Assembly: GCF_900156465.1 (NCBI RefSeq)
Contig: NZ_LT707064.1
Coordinates: 3,008,501 to 3,072,500, forward strand
From: Pseudomonas sp. 7SR1
GTDB taxonomy: Bacteria > Pseudomonadota > Gammaproteobacteria > Pseudomonadales > Pseudomonadaceae
Length of the DNA: 64,000 bases
Reading direction: 5' to 3'
The position numbers and the translations under genes were made by a program. Position 1 is the first letter of the stretch; each line of letters begins with the position of its first letter. The notes beneath the pieces were generated by a model that saw nothing but the letters and a program-made list of their open reading frames with translations, did not search any database and had not been told where the DNA came from. Shown one piece after another: positions 17,365 to 26,084 of the stretch.

Positions 17365-18492
17365 TTAGTAACCGTTCTTCTCCAGCAACTGCACGACGCT
17401 GCCAGTCTCAGGACGCTTGAAGTACTTGAGCAGTTCACTGGCGCGGTTGGTAAAGATGCCATCCACGCCGGCATCCATCACCTTCTTGAAATCCACGGCT
17501 TCGTCCACGGTGTAGACGTGCACCAGCAAGCCCTGGTCATGGGTGTACTGGTTCATCCAGGGTTGTACCAGGTCCGCATAGCTCTGGCTGCCCCCATGGG
17601 TCAACGCCGCGGAAGGGCCTGTGCCGATTGCGCCCTGGTCCTTGGCGTAACGTACCCATTTCTCGAATTCGGCTCGGTCCTTGGGCTCCTGCCTGGCGTA
17701 ATAGACCCCCTTGTCCGTTTCGCCGGACTCGGCGAACGTCACCTTGGATTTTGGCTCGATATTGCCTTCGCCTACCCACAGCAACAGGACCTTGGGCACT
17801 TTCGGCATTTCTTTGTGCAGCAGTTCCAGGCTGCTCTTCTCGAAGGTCTGCAAGACCACCTTGCCCTTGCCCTGGCCCACGCCGGTCGCGCTCTTGGCCA
17901 GCTTGGACCCGGCCGGGCTCAGCCAGCCACGGTCCTGCAGCTTGTCCTTCAGGTCGCGTTCGATACCCGGGAACAGTTTCGGCTCCTTGGTTTCGATGTA
18001 CAGCCCGGGCTTCTGGGCCGGATTGCCTTCGGCGATGTTGATGACTTCATCGAGGGTCAGGATTTTCAGCCCTGCGAACGCAGGGCGCGCCCGATCCGGG
18101 TAGGCGGCATTGAACCAACTGCCAGCGTCGAGGGTTTTGAGTTCCGCCATGGTGAACGCATTGGCGGGGCTGTCCTTGCGTTCGGGAAACCTGGTCGCGA
18201 CGTCCGTGGTGCGCAGCAGGCTGTCATCATGCAGGACGAAGAGCACACCGTCCTTGCTGCGTTGCAGATCCAGCTCCAGGTAATCGGCGCCCAGGTCGCG
18301 GGCCAGCTTGTAGGCCGCGGCGGTGGATTCCGGCGCGTCGAATGAAGCGCCACGGTGGGCGATCACTGCCGGATGGGGGATGCCCTGGAGGGTCGCCAAT
18401 GCCTTGGGAGTCGAGGCCTCGGCTGCGTGTGTCTGACCGAAGCCGAGCAACAGGCTCAACATCAAGGCGCTGCGGGTGAAGGTAACAGGCAT
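17365..18492 (-). CDS. glpQ: Periplasmic glycerophosphodiester phosphodiesterase
   Basis: 375 residues with a signal peptide cut near THA. GDPD motifs are clear: IAHRGASFDAPESTAAAY, the ExD pair in LELDLQRSKDGVLFVLHDDSLLRTTD, and IYIETKEP in the form LYIETKEP. It hydrolyses deacylated phospholipids to glycerol-3-phosphate and an alcohol in the periplasm. ATG 18492 follows AAGGAAC; the frame is open further up but lacks a signal sequence there. Confidence 0.9.
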   Translation of the reverse strand: MPVTFTRSALMLSLLLGFGQTHAAEASTPKALATLQGIPHPAVIAHRGASFDAPESTAAAYKLARDLGADYLELDLQRSKDGVLFVLHDDSLLRTTDVATRFPERKDSPANAFTMAELKTLDAGSWFNAAYPDRARPAFAGLKILTLDEVINIAEGNPAQKPGLYIETKEPKLFPGIERDLKDKLQDRGWLSPAGSKLAKSATGVGQGKGKVVLQTFEKSSLELLHKEMPKVPKVLLLWVGEGNIEPKSKVTFAESGETDKGVYYARQEPKDRAEFEKWVRYAKDQGAIGTGPSAALTHGGSQSYADLVQPWMNQYTHDQGLLVHVYTVDEAVDFKKVMDAGVDGIFTNRASELLKYFKRPETGSVVQLLEKNGY

Positions 18493-18732
18493 GCTCGAGT
18501 TCCTTTCGTAGGTTCGCAAAAACCTATCTTTTAACAACTCGATGCGCCGAACGCTATCGCCAGACCGACACAAAGCTGCGTAAAGCAGATTTTTCCCACG
18601 GCTTTTCAGGCGGCTTTGCAGTACTCTTGGCGGCAACAGTTTCCCCGGCAGAGGGAGACCTGAACACAATCGCTTGCCCTGCGTGTAAACCATCGATCAG
18701 ACGTCCCACGGGACGCATCCATGAGGTTTACC

Positions 18733-19059
18733 ATGCGCACCACTTCGACCTTCATCTGCCAGGCCGCCGATCAGCTCCAGGGTTTTGTCGGCCTGAACCG
18801 CAAGACCGGCCAGTACATCGTGCGTTTCAGCGAAGACGCCTTCGGCATGGACGTGGCCGACGACGGCATTATCCCCACCAGCGAATTCGTCTGGGCCCCT
18901 GCCGCCCAAGGCACCATGATCCTGAAGCGCGAGCGGATCCAGTTGCTGCTGGACCAGAACATCGACGATCGGATCAACCTTACCGAACCCCTGCGGGTGT
19001 ACATGGCACGTAGTGACCTGCCGGAGATCATGGCGGTGCGTCAGTTGGTGAACGGCTGA
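18733..19059 (+). CDS. Hypothetical protein
   Basis: 108 residues, MRTTSTFICQAADQLQGF at the start, soluble, mixed alpha/beta, with no recognised domain or signal peptide. ATG 18733 has GAGG 6 bases upstream; an ATG at 18721 adds four residues. A short palindrome CGTCCC/GGGACG lies just before the ribosome site (18702-18715). It is convergent with the monooxygenase gene. Confidence 0.55.
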   Translation: MRTTSTFICQAADQLQGFVGLNRKTGQYIVRFSEDAFGMDVADDGIIPTSEFVWAPAAQGTMILKRERIQLLLDQNIDDRINLTEPLRVYMARSDLPEIMAVRQLVNG

Positions 19060-19125
19060 ACCGGGCGGATATCGGCAATCGCGTGGTGTTGGGCAGGTCC
19101 CTCACCACGGGGGCAAGAAGCGCGC

Positions 19126-19440
19126 TCAGACCTGGCGCTGGAACGCATATTCCCGTTCGACCTTGCACACCCGCGTGTGGAAATGGGTGTACCAGGTGGC
19201 GCGACCGCGCTCCTGGATTGCACGATGTTCAGGATGCCGCTTCCAGCTCTGGATCGCCGCTTCGCTGCTCCAGTAGGAAACCGTGATGCCCAGGCCGTCC
19301 TCGCCACGGGCCGATTCGACGCCGAGAAAACCCGGCTGTTCCCTGGCCAGCGCCAGCATGCGCTCGGCGGCTTCGGCGTAGTCTTGGTCTGCATCGGTGC
19401 GCAGGGAAGTGAAGATAACGGCGTAATAATGTTCACTCAC
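19126..19440 (-). CDS. Antibiotic biosynthesis monooxygenase (ABM) domain protein
   Basis: 104 residues forming one ABM ferredoxin-like domain: YYAVIFTSL, ERMLALAREQPGFLGVESAR, YWSSEAAIQSWKRHPEHRAIQERGR, WYTHFHTRVCKVERE. Proteins of this kind are dimeric and range from quinol monooxygenases to haem-degrading enzymes; no substrate can be inferred. The GTG start overlaps the stop of the amidotransferase gene by 4 bp (GTGA), so the two are translationally coupled. Confidence 0.8.
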   Translation of the reverse strand: MSEHYYAVIFTSLRTDADQDYAEAAERMLALAREQPGFLGVESARGEDGLGITVSYWSSEAAIQSWKRHPEHRAIQERGRATWYTHFHTRVCKVEREYAFQRQV

Positions 19441-20147
19441 GGGGCTACGCTCCGGCAGGCTTCGACAAATGCATTGACCAGCGGCGGGATGCGGTTTTCC
19501 AAGGCCGCGCGCTCAGGCTGGAACAGCGTGGCGACAAAGAACGGATGCCCCCGCAGTTCCACGGCGCGCAGCTCGCCGGCCGGATCCCTGGCGACGGCGT
19601 ACAGCGGTCCGTCCAATAGCTCCTTCTCGAACCGCGGATTGACGCCGAAGCGGCACCGATACCCTTCGAACACCGTCTGGCGACCATAAGCCTTGGCCGT
19701 CAATGAGTCCGCTACGAGCCCAAGGCTGTCGATGGTTTCGATCAGAGCACAGCTCAGCGGTGTCAGCAGGATGCGTTCGGCTTGCGGGGCGGTTTCGCCA
19801 TGGACGGCATCGGCCCAGCCCATGACGTTGCGGGCATATTCCAGCATCGCATGTTGGAAACCGCCGCAGGTGCCCAGGAAAGGGCGACCCTGTTCGCGGG
19901 CAAAACGAATGGCGTCCAAGGCCCCGGTTTCGTTTCGGTAAGGACTGCCGGGCACGCACCAGATGCCGTCGAAGCCTTCCAGAACGCTCCCATGACTGAT
20001 GGATTCCGTTGCCAGCCATTGGAAACTCACGAGCTGGCCGGTTTGCTGGCCAATCATCTCCAGGGCCAGGGGAATGGCCCGGTGGGCGATTATCTGCGGG
20101 TCATGATCGCCGACAAGGGCGATGTGCGAAGGACGCTGTTTTTCCAT
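19437..20147 (-). CDS. CTP-synthase-like class I glutamine amidotransferase
   Basis: 236 residues, glutaminase-type fold alone without a synthase domain. The nucleophile Cys is in FLGTCGGFQHAMLE, the catalytic His region is LRGHPFFVATLFQPE, and CRFGVNPRFE matches the CTP-synthase-type subgroup. It could release ammonia from Gln for an unknown acceptor. It is coupled to the ABM gene and divergent from a LysR regulator, so the three probably form one controlled unit. Function uncertain. Confidence 0.75.
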   Translation of the reverse strand: MEKQRPSHIALVGDHDPQIIAHRAIPLALEMIGQQTGQLVSFQWLATESISHGSVLEGFDGIWCVPGSPYRNETGALDAIRFAREQGRPFLGTCGGFQHAMLEYARNVMGWADAVHGETAPQAERILLTPLSCALIETIDSLGLVADSLTAKAYGRQTVFEGYRCRFGVNPRFEKELLDGPLYAVARDPAGELRAVELRGHPFFVATLFQPERAALENRIPPLVNAFVEACRSVAP

Positions 20148-20188
20148 GGGAAGGCCTGCCGCTTGTTGATTCCTGGCCGCCACTATAG

Positions 20189-20213
20189 ATTGGCGTTCAC
20201 GCAATCAATATTG
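20189..20213. promoter_or_regulatory. Candidate LysR operator
   Basis: ATTG-N9-CAAT (20189-20205) and then CAATATTG (20206-20213) in the divergent gap between the amidotransferase and LysR genes; the octamer TTGGCGTT is also repeated 21 bp apart. T-N11-A type sites of this form are typical LysR targets. Confidence 0.4.
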
Positions 20214-20225
20214 GCGTTTACCCAA

Positions 20226-21110
20226 GTGCTCAATGCATCGACGCAATATCGCCTGGACTATCCCGACCTGTCCCTGATTCTGGCGCTGGTGCGTGGCGGC
20301 TCCCTGGCTCGGGCCGCACGGCTGTTGCAGGTGGACGTATCGACGGTGTTTCGTTCGGTGCGTCGGCTTGAGGCGTCGCTGGGACAGCCACTGTTCGAGA
20401 AGAGCCGTGCCGGGTATTTGCCCACGAGCCTGGCACAGGCATTGTCCGAACAGGCCGAGCGTGCCGAGCAAGCCCTGGAAGCTGCGCGTATCGGCGTGGA
20501 GCAGGGCGGGGAGGTGGTCAGCGGCACGGTGCGGTTGACCTGTACCGACTCGGTCCTGCAAGCGCTGTTACTGCCTGCTCTGGCGAGGTTCATGCCCGCC
20601 TATCCGGCGTTGCACCTGGAACTGAGTACGTCCAACGACTTCGCCAACCTGAGTCGCCGCGACGCTGATATCGCATTGCGATTGACCCGCACGCCACCGG
20701 AGCACCTGGTCGGCCGACATCTGGGTGATGTGACCTTCCGGGTATGTGCGAGCCCGTCTTACCTGTGCGCTGTGACTTCGGATGACCTGGCAGCAATGAC
20801 CTGGATCGCGCCCGACGACTTCCTGCCCGACCACCCCACCGTGACCTGGCGCCGCCAGCATTTTCCCGGCGTGATACCGGCTTATTGCTGCAACAGCATG
20901 CTCTCGGTCACCGAGCTGGTGCGCGCCGGCCTGGGCATCGCGGCGCTGCCGGACTTCCTGGTCGATGACGCCCAGGGCCTCACGTCCTTGGGTGAACCGT
21001 TGGCTGGCTACGACACGGCGCTTTGGCTCCTGACCCGGCCAGACTGCCGGGCCTTGCGCTCGGTGGTGACGTTGTTCGATGAACTGGGGCGTAGCGTGCG
21101 GCTGCGTTGA
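20226..21110 (+). CDS. LysR-family transcriptional regulator
   Basis: 294 residues: N-terminal helix-turn-helix (LSLILALVRGGSLARAARLLQVDVSTVFRSVRRLEASLGQPLFEKSRAG) and a substrate-binding domain (SGTVRLTCTDSVLQALLLPAL, DIALRLTR, VCASPSY). No ATG fits; GTG at 20226 gives the usual distance to the helix-turn-helix, with TTG 20211 as alternative. It is divergent from the amidotransferase/monooxygenase pair and likely controls it. Confidence 0.82.
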   Translation: MLNASTQYRLDYPDLSLILALVRGGSLARAARLLQVDVSTVFRSVRRLEASLGQPLFEKSRAGYLPTSLAQALSEQAERAEQALEAARIGVEQGGEVVSGTVRLTCTDSVLQALLLPALARFMPAYPALHLELSTSNDFANLSRRDADIALRLTRTPPEHLVGRHLGDVTFRVCASPSYLCAVTSDDLAAMTWIAPDDFLPDHPTVTWRRQHFPGVIPAYCCNSMLSVTELVRAGLGIAALPDFLVDDAQGLTSLGEPLAGYDTALWLLTRPDCRALRSVVTLFDELGRSVRLR

Positions 21111-21113
21111 GTA

Positions 21114-21722
21114 TCAACGCTGATAATGGGCCAGGAACATGTCGAGGGCCGATTCAACCACCTGGGTCTGTTGCTCAGCGGTCAGGCCAGGTTGGCCCAT
21201 GGAAATCTGCGGCCAGAAGGCGAACGTCTTGATCAGCCCGTGCATCTGCTGGGCGGCAAAGGCCGGCTCCACAGCTTTCAACCGGCCATCGGCCTGGGCC
21301 TGGCGAATCCAGGCCGTCAGGCCTTCTTCACGCTGTCCCATGCGCGCAACCATGTTCTGTGCCCGCTCGGGAGAATGGATCGTTGCGGCGATGGCGATGC
21401 GCGCCAGGTCGAGGAAGTTATCGTCCGCCAGCATGTGCAGTTTGGCTTGCAGCAATCGACGAAGCTGCTCGCGCAGAGGCCTGTCGGGGTCGTAGGCGGT
21501 TTCCTGCTCTGCCGTCACGCTGTTCCATAACCGGTTCAGGATCTCAGCGAAAAGTTCTTCCTTGCTCGGAAAGTGGTTATACACCGTGCGCTTCGACACA
21601 CCGGCCGTTGCCGCGATCTTGTCCATGCTGGTGATATCGAAACCACTGCTGCGAAATTCGGCAATGGCGGCCTCCAGGATGGCTTCGCGTTTTCGGTCGG
21701 TGAGGCGCTGCGGTACGGTCAT
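21114..21722 (-). CDS. TetR-family transcriptional regulator
   Basis: 202 residues. TetR helix-turn-helix: KREAILEAAIAEFRSSGFDITSMDKIAATAGVSKRTVYNHFPSKEELF. The C-terminal half is an all-helical ligand and dimer domain with an AefR-like ending (LHMLADDNFLDLARI... ALDMFLAHYQR). It is divergent from the metallo-beta-lactamase-fold gene, with a palindromic operator candidate between them. Confidence 0.87.
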   Translation of the reverse strand: MTVPQRLTDRKREAILEAAIAEFRSSGFDITSMDKIAATAGVSKRTVYNHFPSKEELFAEILNRLWNSVTAEQETAYDPDRPLREQLRRLLQAKLHMLADDNFLDLARIAIAATIHSPERAQNMVARMGQREEGLTAWIRQAQADGRLKAVEPAFAAQQMHGLIKTFAFWPQISMGQPGLTAEQQTQVVESALDMFLAHYQR

Positions 21723-21796
21723 GGGTAAAAATAGTCCAGAAAAGATAAGTTACACTCGGTGGTTTACTTGTTGTCGGCAGTGATGCAGTCTGCAAC

Positions 21797-21814
21797 CTAC
21801 ACCGGTCGGTGTAG
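21797..21814. promoter_or_regulatory. Candidate TetR operator
   Basis: CTACACCG-GT-CGGTGTAG: 8-bp arms in perfect inverted symmetry in the gap between the TetR gene and the divergent gene at 21915. A looser copy (TACACTCGGTGGTTTAC) lies near 21752. Confidence 0.5.
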
Positions 21815-21914
21815 TTTTACCATCAAGCGAACGGCTGAGCGTGCATGCAACGGCCATTTAGCGTTCAACAACGGCGAAGCGCAATGCCAGTGACGCCCTT
21901 GGAGTTATCGCATC

Positions 21915-22973
21915 ATGACCCATCCCTCTATTTCGTCCGACAGCTCATCTATTCATCCCGCGTCTCGACGGGAGCAAGGAAAGTATCGCAACCACGCCTC
22001 GACGCCTCGGGAAGGGGTCGGCAAGGCCTTGCGCATTCTGTGGAACATGGTCTTCCACAAGCCCCGCGACACCCGCCCTAAGGGCGCCGTCCCGGTCCGG
22101 CCGTTGACCCGTGCCGAGCTGCTGGCGGCGCCCAATGGCAGTGTCTTTCGCCTGGGCCATTCCACCGTACTGCTCAAGCTTCGGGACAAATTCTGGCTGA
22201 CCGACCCGGTTTTTTCCGAGCGTGCCTCCCCGGTGCAGTGGGCCGGCCCTAAACGCTTTCACCAACCGCCCATCAGCCTGGAAGAGCTGCCGCCCATCGA
22301 GGCGGTGATTCTTTCCCACGATCATTACGACCATCTCGATCACCAGGCCATCATCCAGCTCGCCGACAGGACCGAGCATTTCCTGACGCCACTTGGAGTG
22401 GGCGATACCCTGGTCAAATGGGGCGTCGACGCCAGCAAGGTGCGTCAGCTGGACTGGTGGCAGGGCACCGAGGTGGACGGTATCGAGTTCATCGCCACCC
22501 CCTCCCAGCATTTTTCCGGTCGGGGCCTGTTCGACGGCAACAGCACGTTGTGGGCCTCGTGGGTGATGATCGACGGTGACACCCGGATTTTCTTCAGCGG
22601 CGATACCGGTTATTTCGATGGCTTCAAACGCATCGGCAATCGCTACGGCCCCTTTGACCTGACCCTGATGGAAACCGGTGCCTACAACGTCGAATGGCCC
22701 CTGATCCACATGCAGCCCGAACAGACCCTCCAGGCGCATATCGATCTCAGGGGCCGTTGGCTGCTGCCGATCCATAACGGGACGTTCGACCTGTCGATGC
22801 ATGCCTGGTACGAACCCTTCGACCGAATCCTGGCCCTGGCCTGGGAGCGTAACGTTCTCATCACCACGCCGCGGATGGGCGAAGCCTTCAGCCTTACGCA
22901 ACCGCAACGTGGCCGGGCCTGGTGGCTGGATGTGGAGGCGTCGGCCTACCAGAACCAGACCGGTATGGCCTGA
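21915..22973 (+). CDS. MBL-fold hydrolase, NAPE-PLD-like
   Basis: 352 residues. Metal site HxHxDH in LSHDHYDHLDH, then ATPSQHFSGRG, FFSGDTGYFDGF and LPIHNGTFDLS, the pattern of the NAPE-PLD/UlaG group of the metallo-beta-lactamase fold. FRLGHSTVLLKL and DPVFSERASP upstream also fit. Relatives cleave N-acyl phosphatidylethanolamines or other phosphodiesters; the substrate here is unknown. No clear signal peptide. Likely under the divergent TetR regulator. Confidence 0.82.
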   Translation: MTHPSISSDSSSIHPASRREQGKYRNHASTPREGVGKALRILWNMVFHKPRDTRPKGAVPVRPLTRAELLAAPNGSVFRLGHSTVLLKLRDKFWLTDPVFSERASPVQWAGPKRFHQPPISLEELPPIEAVILSHDHYDHLDHQAIIQLADRTEHFLTPLGVGDTLVKWGVDASKVRQLDWWQGTEVDGIEFIATPSQHFSGRGLFDGNSTLWASWVMIDGDTRIFFSGDTGYFDGFKRIGNRYGPFDLTLMETGAYNVEWPLIHMQPEQTLQAHIDLRGRWLLPIHNGTFDLSMHAWYEPFDRILALAWERNVLITTPRMGEAFSLTQPQRGRAWWLDVEASAYQNQTGMA

Positions 22974-22994
22974 TACCGTGTCACACCCGCAGGG

Positions 22995-23312
22995 TCATTC
23001 GATCATCGCGTAATCGGCCCGCTCCATGGGATCCGGCGTGGCACCCTTGATGTTCATGCCGCGCCCCGGTGCGAAGCCAGGGAAGAACACCAGGCCCTCG
23101 GCTTCCAGTCGAAAGGCCAGGGCCAGGCGCGTCACGTCGCGCAACTCCCCGCCGGCTTCGAAGCGCCGTATGGCCGGAACTGAAACACCGGACTGGCGGG
23201 ACAATTCCTCGACACTCCAGCCCAGCATGGCTCGGGCCTGGGCACTGTGGGCGGGGGTGAACTGGTAGACAGCGATGCGTTCCAGGGTGGTTTTGATTGC
23301 GAGAGAGGCCAT
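22995..23312 (-). CDS. XRE-family helix-turn-helix regulator
   Basis: 105 residues. A helix-turn-helix of the Cro/XRE kind is at about 27-70 (AQARAMLGWSVEELSRQSGVSVPAIRRFEAGG), followed by a short tail. ATG 23312 has GGAG upstream. A CTGT-N8-ACAG palindrome lies 33 bp before the start. It is a single gene, not next to a toxin or phage gene. Confidence 0.75.
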   Translation of the reverse strand: MASLAIKTTLERIAVYQFTPAHSAQARAMLGWSVEELSRQSGVSVPAIRRFEAGGELRDVTRLALAFRLEAEGLVFFPGFAPGRGMNIKGATPDPMERADYAMIE

Positions 23313-23342
23313 GGGGGTTCTCCAAAGCGGTGGGTTCAAAAA

Positions 23343-23362
23343 TACTGTGTTTTTGTACAGTT
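23343..23362. promoter_or_regulatory. Palindrome of LexA-box form upstream of XRE gene
   Basis: TACTGT-N8-ACAGTT with CTGT at 23345-23348 and ACAG at 23357-23360 keeps the CTG-N10-CAG spacing of gammaproteobacterial LexA boxes. It may equally be the XRE protein's own operator. Confidence 0.4.
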
Positions 23363-23382
23363 GTTTTGAGCCCGGATCAATC

Positions 23383-24171
23383 TCATTTTTTTGATGGATG
23401 ACCGGTGGTTTTCTCCAGCCAGGCGCTCGGGGCCTGGCCCAGGATCCTTCGAAACATCGTGGAGAACGCCGCGGGACTGTCATAGCCCAGATCAAGGGCA
23501 ATCCTGGTCACTGAATCTCCTACAGCCAATCGAGACAATGCCGACAGGACGCTGGCCTGTTGTCGCCATTGGCTGAAACTCAGCGACGTATGCTGCCTGA
23601 ACAGGCGATTGAACGATCGCAGGCTGACGTGCAACTGCTCGGCCCATTGCACAGGCGACGCATGGGCGTCGGGTTTTGTCAGGAAGATCTGGCACAGGCC
23701 CAGCAAGCGGGGCTCCTTGGGCAATGGAAGGTGCAGTGGCAAAGGGGCGCTGCGCGGCAGCTCATGCAAGAGCAGTTGGACCAGCGCACCATCGCGTCCG
23801 GCTTCGTCGTAGTCCGGTACAAGCTCCACGGCCTCTATCAGAAGCTGGCGCATCAGGGGCGACACGCCGATGACCTGGCAACGGCTGTCCATGCCTGTGA
23901 TGACAGCTGGTTCAAGGTACAGGCTGCGCGTGCTGACGCCCAGCATCAACACTTCATGGGCGACCCCTGGCGGAATCCATACCGCCTGTTGCGGCGGCAC
24001 CACCCAGTTACCGTCCTGCGTGCTGACCTTCATCACCCCAGTTGCACCGTAGAGCAACTGCGCACGGCGATGGCGGTGTAGCGGCAACAGGTATCCATGG
24101 GGATAGTCGGTGCCGATGGCGACCACAGCCCGGGGCGTCGCATCCAATACATCGATCGAACCATTGCGCAT
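23383..24171 (-). CDS. AraC-family regulator with cupin sensor domain
   Basis: 262 residues: N-terminal cupin (HGYLLPLHRHRRAQLLYGATGVMKV, WVVPPQQAVWIPPGVAHEV) and C-terminal double helix-turn-helix (PVQWAEQLHVSLRSFNRLFRQHTSLSFSQWR; VTRIALDLGYDSPAAFSTMFRRILG). ATG 24171 has CGAGG upstream and gives the usual length. It is divergent from a TSUP transporter gene and probably controls it. Confidence 0.85.
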   Translation of the reverse strand: MRNGSIDVLDATPRAVVAIGTDYPHGYLLPLHRHRRAQLLYGATGVMKVSTQDGNWVVPPQQAVWIPPGVAHEVLMLGVSTRSLYLEPAVITGMDSRCQVIGVSPLMRQLLIEAVELVPDYDEAGRDGALVQLLLHELPRSAPLPLHLPLPKEPRLLGLCQIFLTKPDAHASPVQWAEQLHVSLRSFNRLFRQHTSLSFSQWRQQASVLSALSRLAVGDSVTRIALDLGYDSPAAFSTMFRRILGQAPSAWLEKTTGHPSKK

Positions 24172-24280
24172 CGAAAGCCTCGTTTTGGCGTAAACGCAAA
24201 TATTATTGGCCAGTTTGCTACAGCGGGCCATGTCTCGTTTACCTATCGTCGACACCTTTCTCCGGCAGTGGATTTCTCTG

Positions 24281-25093
24281 ATGTCCTACCTATTGCTCGC
24301 CTGTTTCGGCTGCCTGAGCGGCGTGACCGCCGTGCTGTTCGGGTTTGGCGGCGGCTTTGTCGTCGTACCGCTGATCTACCGCTGGCTGATGGCACGTCAC
24401 GCTAATGACGCCATCGGTGAGTCGGCGATGCACATCGCCGTGGCGACCTCCACCTGCGTCATGATCGTCAACGCTCTGGTCGCGACCCGAAAACACCAGC
24501 GCGCCGGTCAGTTGCTTGCTCATTACCTGTGGCCGTTCGGTGCCTTCATCGCCCTGGGCGCGGCCCTCGGTGCGATGACTGCCACCTGGATGAGCGGCGA
24601 AATCATTCGCTACGTCTTCAGCGCCTACCTGGCCCTGACCATTCTGGATTGCTTGCTACGGCGAGGTTTTCTTACACGCCAGAGCGACGTCGTCCCTCGC
24701 TCCCTGTCGACACTGGAGACGACGTTGGGAGGTACTGCTGTCGGAATCATCGCCACGTTCCTGGGTGTCGGTGGCAGTGTCATGACTGTGCCGCTGCTTC
24801 GCCGGTGTGGCTTGAGCATGTCCCAGGCTACATCGATGGCAAATCCACTGAGCTTGCCTGTCGCTTTGGCTGGTACCGTTACCTACATGGCTTTGGCCGG
24901 CCTCACCGGAGCTGACCTCGGGCCGTGGTTCGTCGGATATGTGGACCTGCTGGCGTTCGCTGTACTCACGCTCGGTGCGGTACTGGGCATCCGCCTGGCA
25001 ATGCCATGGGTCGGGCGGATACCGGATCGACTGCATGCGCGGGTATATGTCGGGCTGCTGATGGTGGTGATGGGCGCAATGTTGTCGGGGTAG
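24281..25093 (+). CDS. TauE/SafE-family (TSUP) membrane transporter
   Basis: 270 residues, seven to eight membrane helices. Both TSUP half-repeats are seen: FGFGGGFVVVPLIYRWLMAR and FLGVGGSVMTVPLLRRCGLSMSQATSMANPLSLPVALAG. The family exports or imports sulfite, sulfoacetate and related organic anions. ATG 24281 (MSYLLLACFG) is preferred for its helix 1; ATG 24230 is the alternative. It ends 5 bp before the convergent gene at 25098. Confidence 0.82.
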   Translation: MSYLLLACFGCLSGVTAVLFGFGGGFVVVPLIYRWLMARHANDAIGESAMHIAVATSTCVMIVNALVATRKHQRAGQLLAHYLWPFGAFIALGAALGAMTATWMSGEIIRYVFSAYLALTILDCLLRRGFLTRQSDVVPRSLSTLETTLGGTAVGIIATFLGVGGSVMTVPLLRRCGLSMSQATSMANPLSLPVALAGTVTYMALAGLTGADLGPWFVGYVDLLAFAVLTLGAVLGIRLAMPWVGRIPDRLHARVYVGLLMVVMGAMLSG

Positions 25094-25097
25094 GGGG

Positions 25098-26084
25098 TTA
25101 TTGGTCGGCCAGCCCCGGTGCTTCCCGGATGATGAAGTGATCCAGGTTCTCGATATTGGCGCTGAATACTCCGAACGTCTGGTCGGGGTTTTGCTTGCTC
25201 GGCACCTGTTTCAACTCCGGCGTCACCCCATAAAAGAAGCAGTACAACGGCGCGTCACTGTCCACGGCGTGCTTGATTTCTTCCAGGAACGCTTTGCGCT
25301 TGCGGTAGTTGTCGATCAGTTTCTTGCTCAGGTAGACATTGACCGAGTAAGGCTTCTTCTTTGTCTCATCCGGTTGCTTGAACCAGACCTTCTGTTCGAA
25401 GTCGATGCGAAAACTCTGCGTGTAGTCCTTGATCTCCTTGATCCTGCCCCAGTAGATCAATCCCCTGTTGTCCAGCAGGTACTCGATCTTCTTGAAGAAC
25501 GAGGCGTAGGGTGCCGTATGCTCGCCGATCTTCAGGGGCATGCGCTTGAGCAACGCCTTGTCCGCGAAGTTCGATACGAAACACTCCACCGGATGAGCGA
25601 AGACATGGGTCCTGTCCGGTGCCGAACCACGGCCCGGGTGCTCGCCATGACTGGCGAGGGAAGGCGCGCGTTCTTCGAGTATTCCATCGGTCGTCACCGT
25701 CGGGCTGGACGGCTTGCGCACATACTCGCGCCGAGCCAGCAATAGCTCCGAAGGAAAATGTTCTTCCCGAGCGTCATCCGATTCCTCACCATCCGCCTCC
25801 AGGCCAGACGCCGGGGTCTTTAGACTGGCATAGGGGCAACCCTCGATATGCCGCGTACTGGGGATGTTCTTGAAGTGCGGCGTGCGTACGTAGTTCACGT
25901 TCTTGGCATTGAATGTCCCCAATACATTCGTCGCGTCGAACGCTATTCGACAAACATCGTTGGGGCACTGGAAATGCTCCTTGGCGGAGTCGAAGTCCAT
26001 GGTCTCGTCGAAATTCAAATCGCGCACGTCATAGATCGACAACTTGTCGTCGAGGCTGAGGCAGTAGGCGAGGTCGAATTTCAT
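25098..26084 (-). CDS. Unknown protein with CoiA-like zinc-site N-terminus
   Basis: 328 residues, soluble. The N-terminal third has FQCPNDVC, then PHF about 30 residues on, then H...GCPY: a Cys/His arrangement like the N-terminal zinc site of CoiA-type competence proteins. The middle is variable and polar, and the end (FRIDFEQKVWFKQPDETKKKPYSVNVYLSKKLIDNYRKRKAFL) is basic and folded-looking. ATG 26084 (MKFDLAYCLSLDDK) begins the coherent part. No neighbour explains it; codon use and its isolated place suggest gene transfer. I do not recognise the family. Confidence 0.6.
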   Translation of the reverse strand: MKFDLAYCLSLDDKLSIYDVRDLNFDETMDFDSAKEHFQCPNDVCRIAFDATNVLGTFNAKNVNYVRTPHFKNIPSTRHIEGCPYASLKTPASGLEADGEESDDAREEHFPSELLLARREYVRKPSSPTVTTDGILEERAPSLASHGEHPGRGSAPDRTHVFAHPVECFVSNFADKALLKRMPLKIGEHTAPYASFFKKIEYLLDNRGLIYWGRIKEIKDYTQSFRIDFEQKVWFKQPDETKKKPYSVNVYLSKKLIDNYRKRKAFLEEIKHAVDSDAPLYCFFYGVTPELKQVPSKQNPDQTFGVFSANIENLDHFIIREAPGLADQ

